Shown: piece after piece, positions 48,531 to 48,599 of the stretch
Layout: every line of letters begins with the position of its first letter
How positions within the stretch are numbered: the first letter of the stretch is position 1
Source of the DNA: an uncultured Clostridia bacterium
Lineage (GTDB): Bacteria; Bacillota; Clostridia; TANB77; CAG-508
Direction of reading: 5' to 3'
Assembly: GCA_947630065.1 (NCBI GenBank)
Contig: CANRGE010000009.1
Coordinates: forward strand, 1 to 48,599
DNA length: 48,599 nt
Position numbers and translations under genes: made by a program
Notes under the pieces: generated by a model
What the model saw: only the letters and a program-made list of their open reading frames with translations
Told to the model about the DNA's origin: nothing
Database searches by the model: none

Positions 48531-48599
48531 TATATAATAGGAAAGTTCTACTTTCCTATTATATAAAAAAATAACATTGCACAGAAAATTTACTTTGTA
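48525..48599 (-). repeat. Dispersed structured repeat, copy 8 (cut by the window end)
   Basis: Minus orientation. The terminal palindrome and the first part of the second hairpin are present (…ACATTGCACAGAAAATTTAC…), identical in layout to copies 4 and 6; the remainder lies beyond the window. Confidence 0.95.

Overview
This 48.6 kb window is chromosomal DNA from a very AT-rich, Gram-positive, spore-forming anaerobe of the Clostridia, probably an uncultured gut lineage. Supporting genes are YlbJ, YjcZ-like small proteins, rubrerythrin, FeoAB, GatCAB, DisA, SepF and DivIVA, with AGA-dominated arginine codons and GGAGG ribosome sites. No rRNA, tRNA, phage, IS transposase or CRISPR array was seen. 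Most genes are housekeeping.

Layout: 0.1-3 kb, a membrane-anchored DUF3298-like protein and HtrA (minus); 3-5.5 kb, a prepilin-like protein, RNase HII and pyrimidine-nucleoside phosphorylase; 5.7-7.1 kb (minus), YlbJ and a small protein; 7.3-9.8 kb, a TagO/WecA-type transferase, Hsp33 and a YgjV-like protein; 9.9-11.8 kb (minus), PpaC and DeoD; 12-15.2 kb, RimO, rubrerythrin (minus) and FucO; 15.3-17.1 kb, a foreign-looking small gene and two membrane proteins; 17.2-19.6 kb (minus), FeoA-FeoB; 19.9-24.2 kb, PyrG, a membrane-anchored XRE regulator (minus) and a CIRCE-controlled groES-groEL; 24.3-24.6 kb (minus), two tiny Cys/Gly-rich proteins; 25-30 kb, mutL, a membrane protein, miaA and an HlyD-like protein; 30-40 kb, sepF, divIVA, rsmD, a coiled-coil protein, ftsK, an unknown coiled-coil protein, a beta-CASP nuclease and a GH15 enzyme; 40-44.9 kb, radA, disA, a pilin-LamG protein and a cyclophilin; 45-48.3 kb, gatC-gatA-gatB.

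The most unusual result is a coding anomaly. Four conserved genes (ylbJ, the tagO-like gene, feoB twice, and the pilin-LamG gene) are each split by an apparent one-base insertion. In all five cases the break is an in-frame CGG codon, and the family-conserved sequence resumes if the C is skipped and GGN is read as glycine. In my manual scan CGG occurs in frame nowhere else in native-looking genes, although out-of-frame CGG is common. The one other in-frame CGG is in the GC-richer, probably transferred 76-aa gene. This suggests that CGG is unassigned here and triggers +1 frameshifting, or that CGGN is decoded as Gly.

The second unusual feature is a dispersed, highly structured intergenic repeat of about 130-175 bp: eight copies, in both orientations, one cut by the window end. 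Each complete copy has a long nested stem with a competing local hairpin, a second perfect hairpin and usually a terminal palindrome with compensatory changes between copies. It has no open reading frame and two copies overlap stop codons. A separate 151-bp MITE-like element lies near the right edge.
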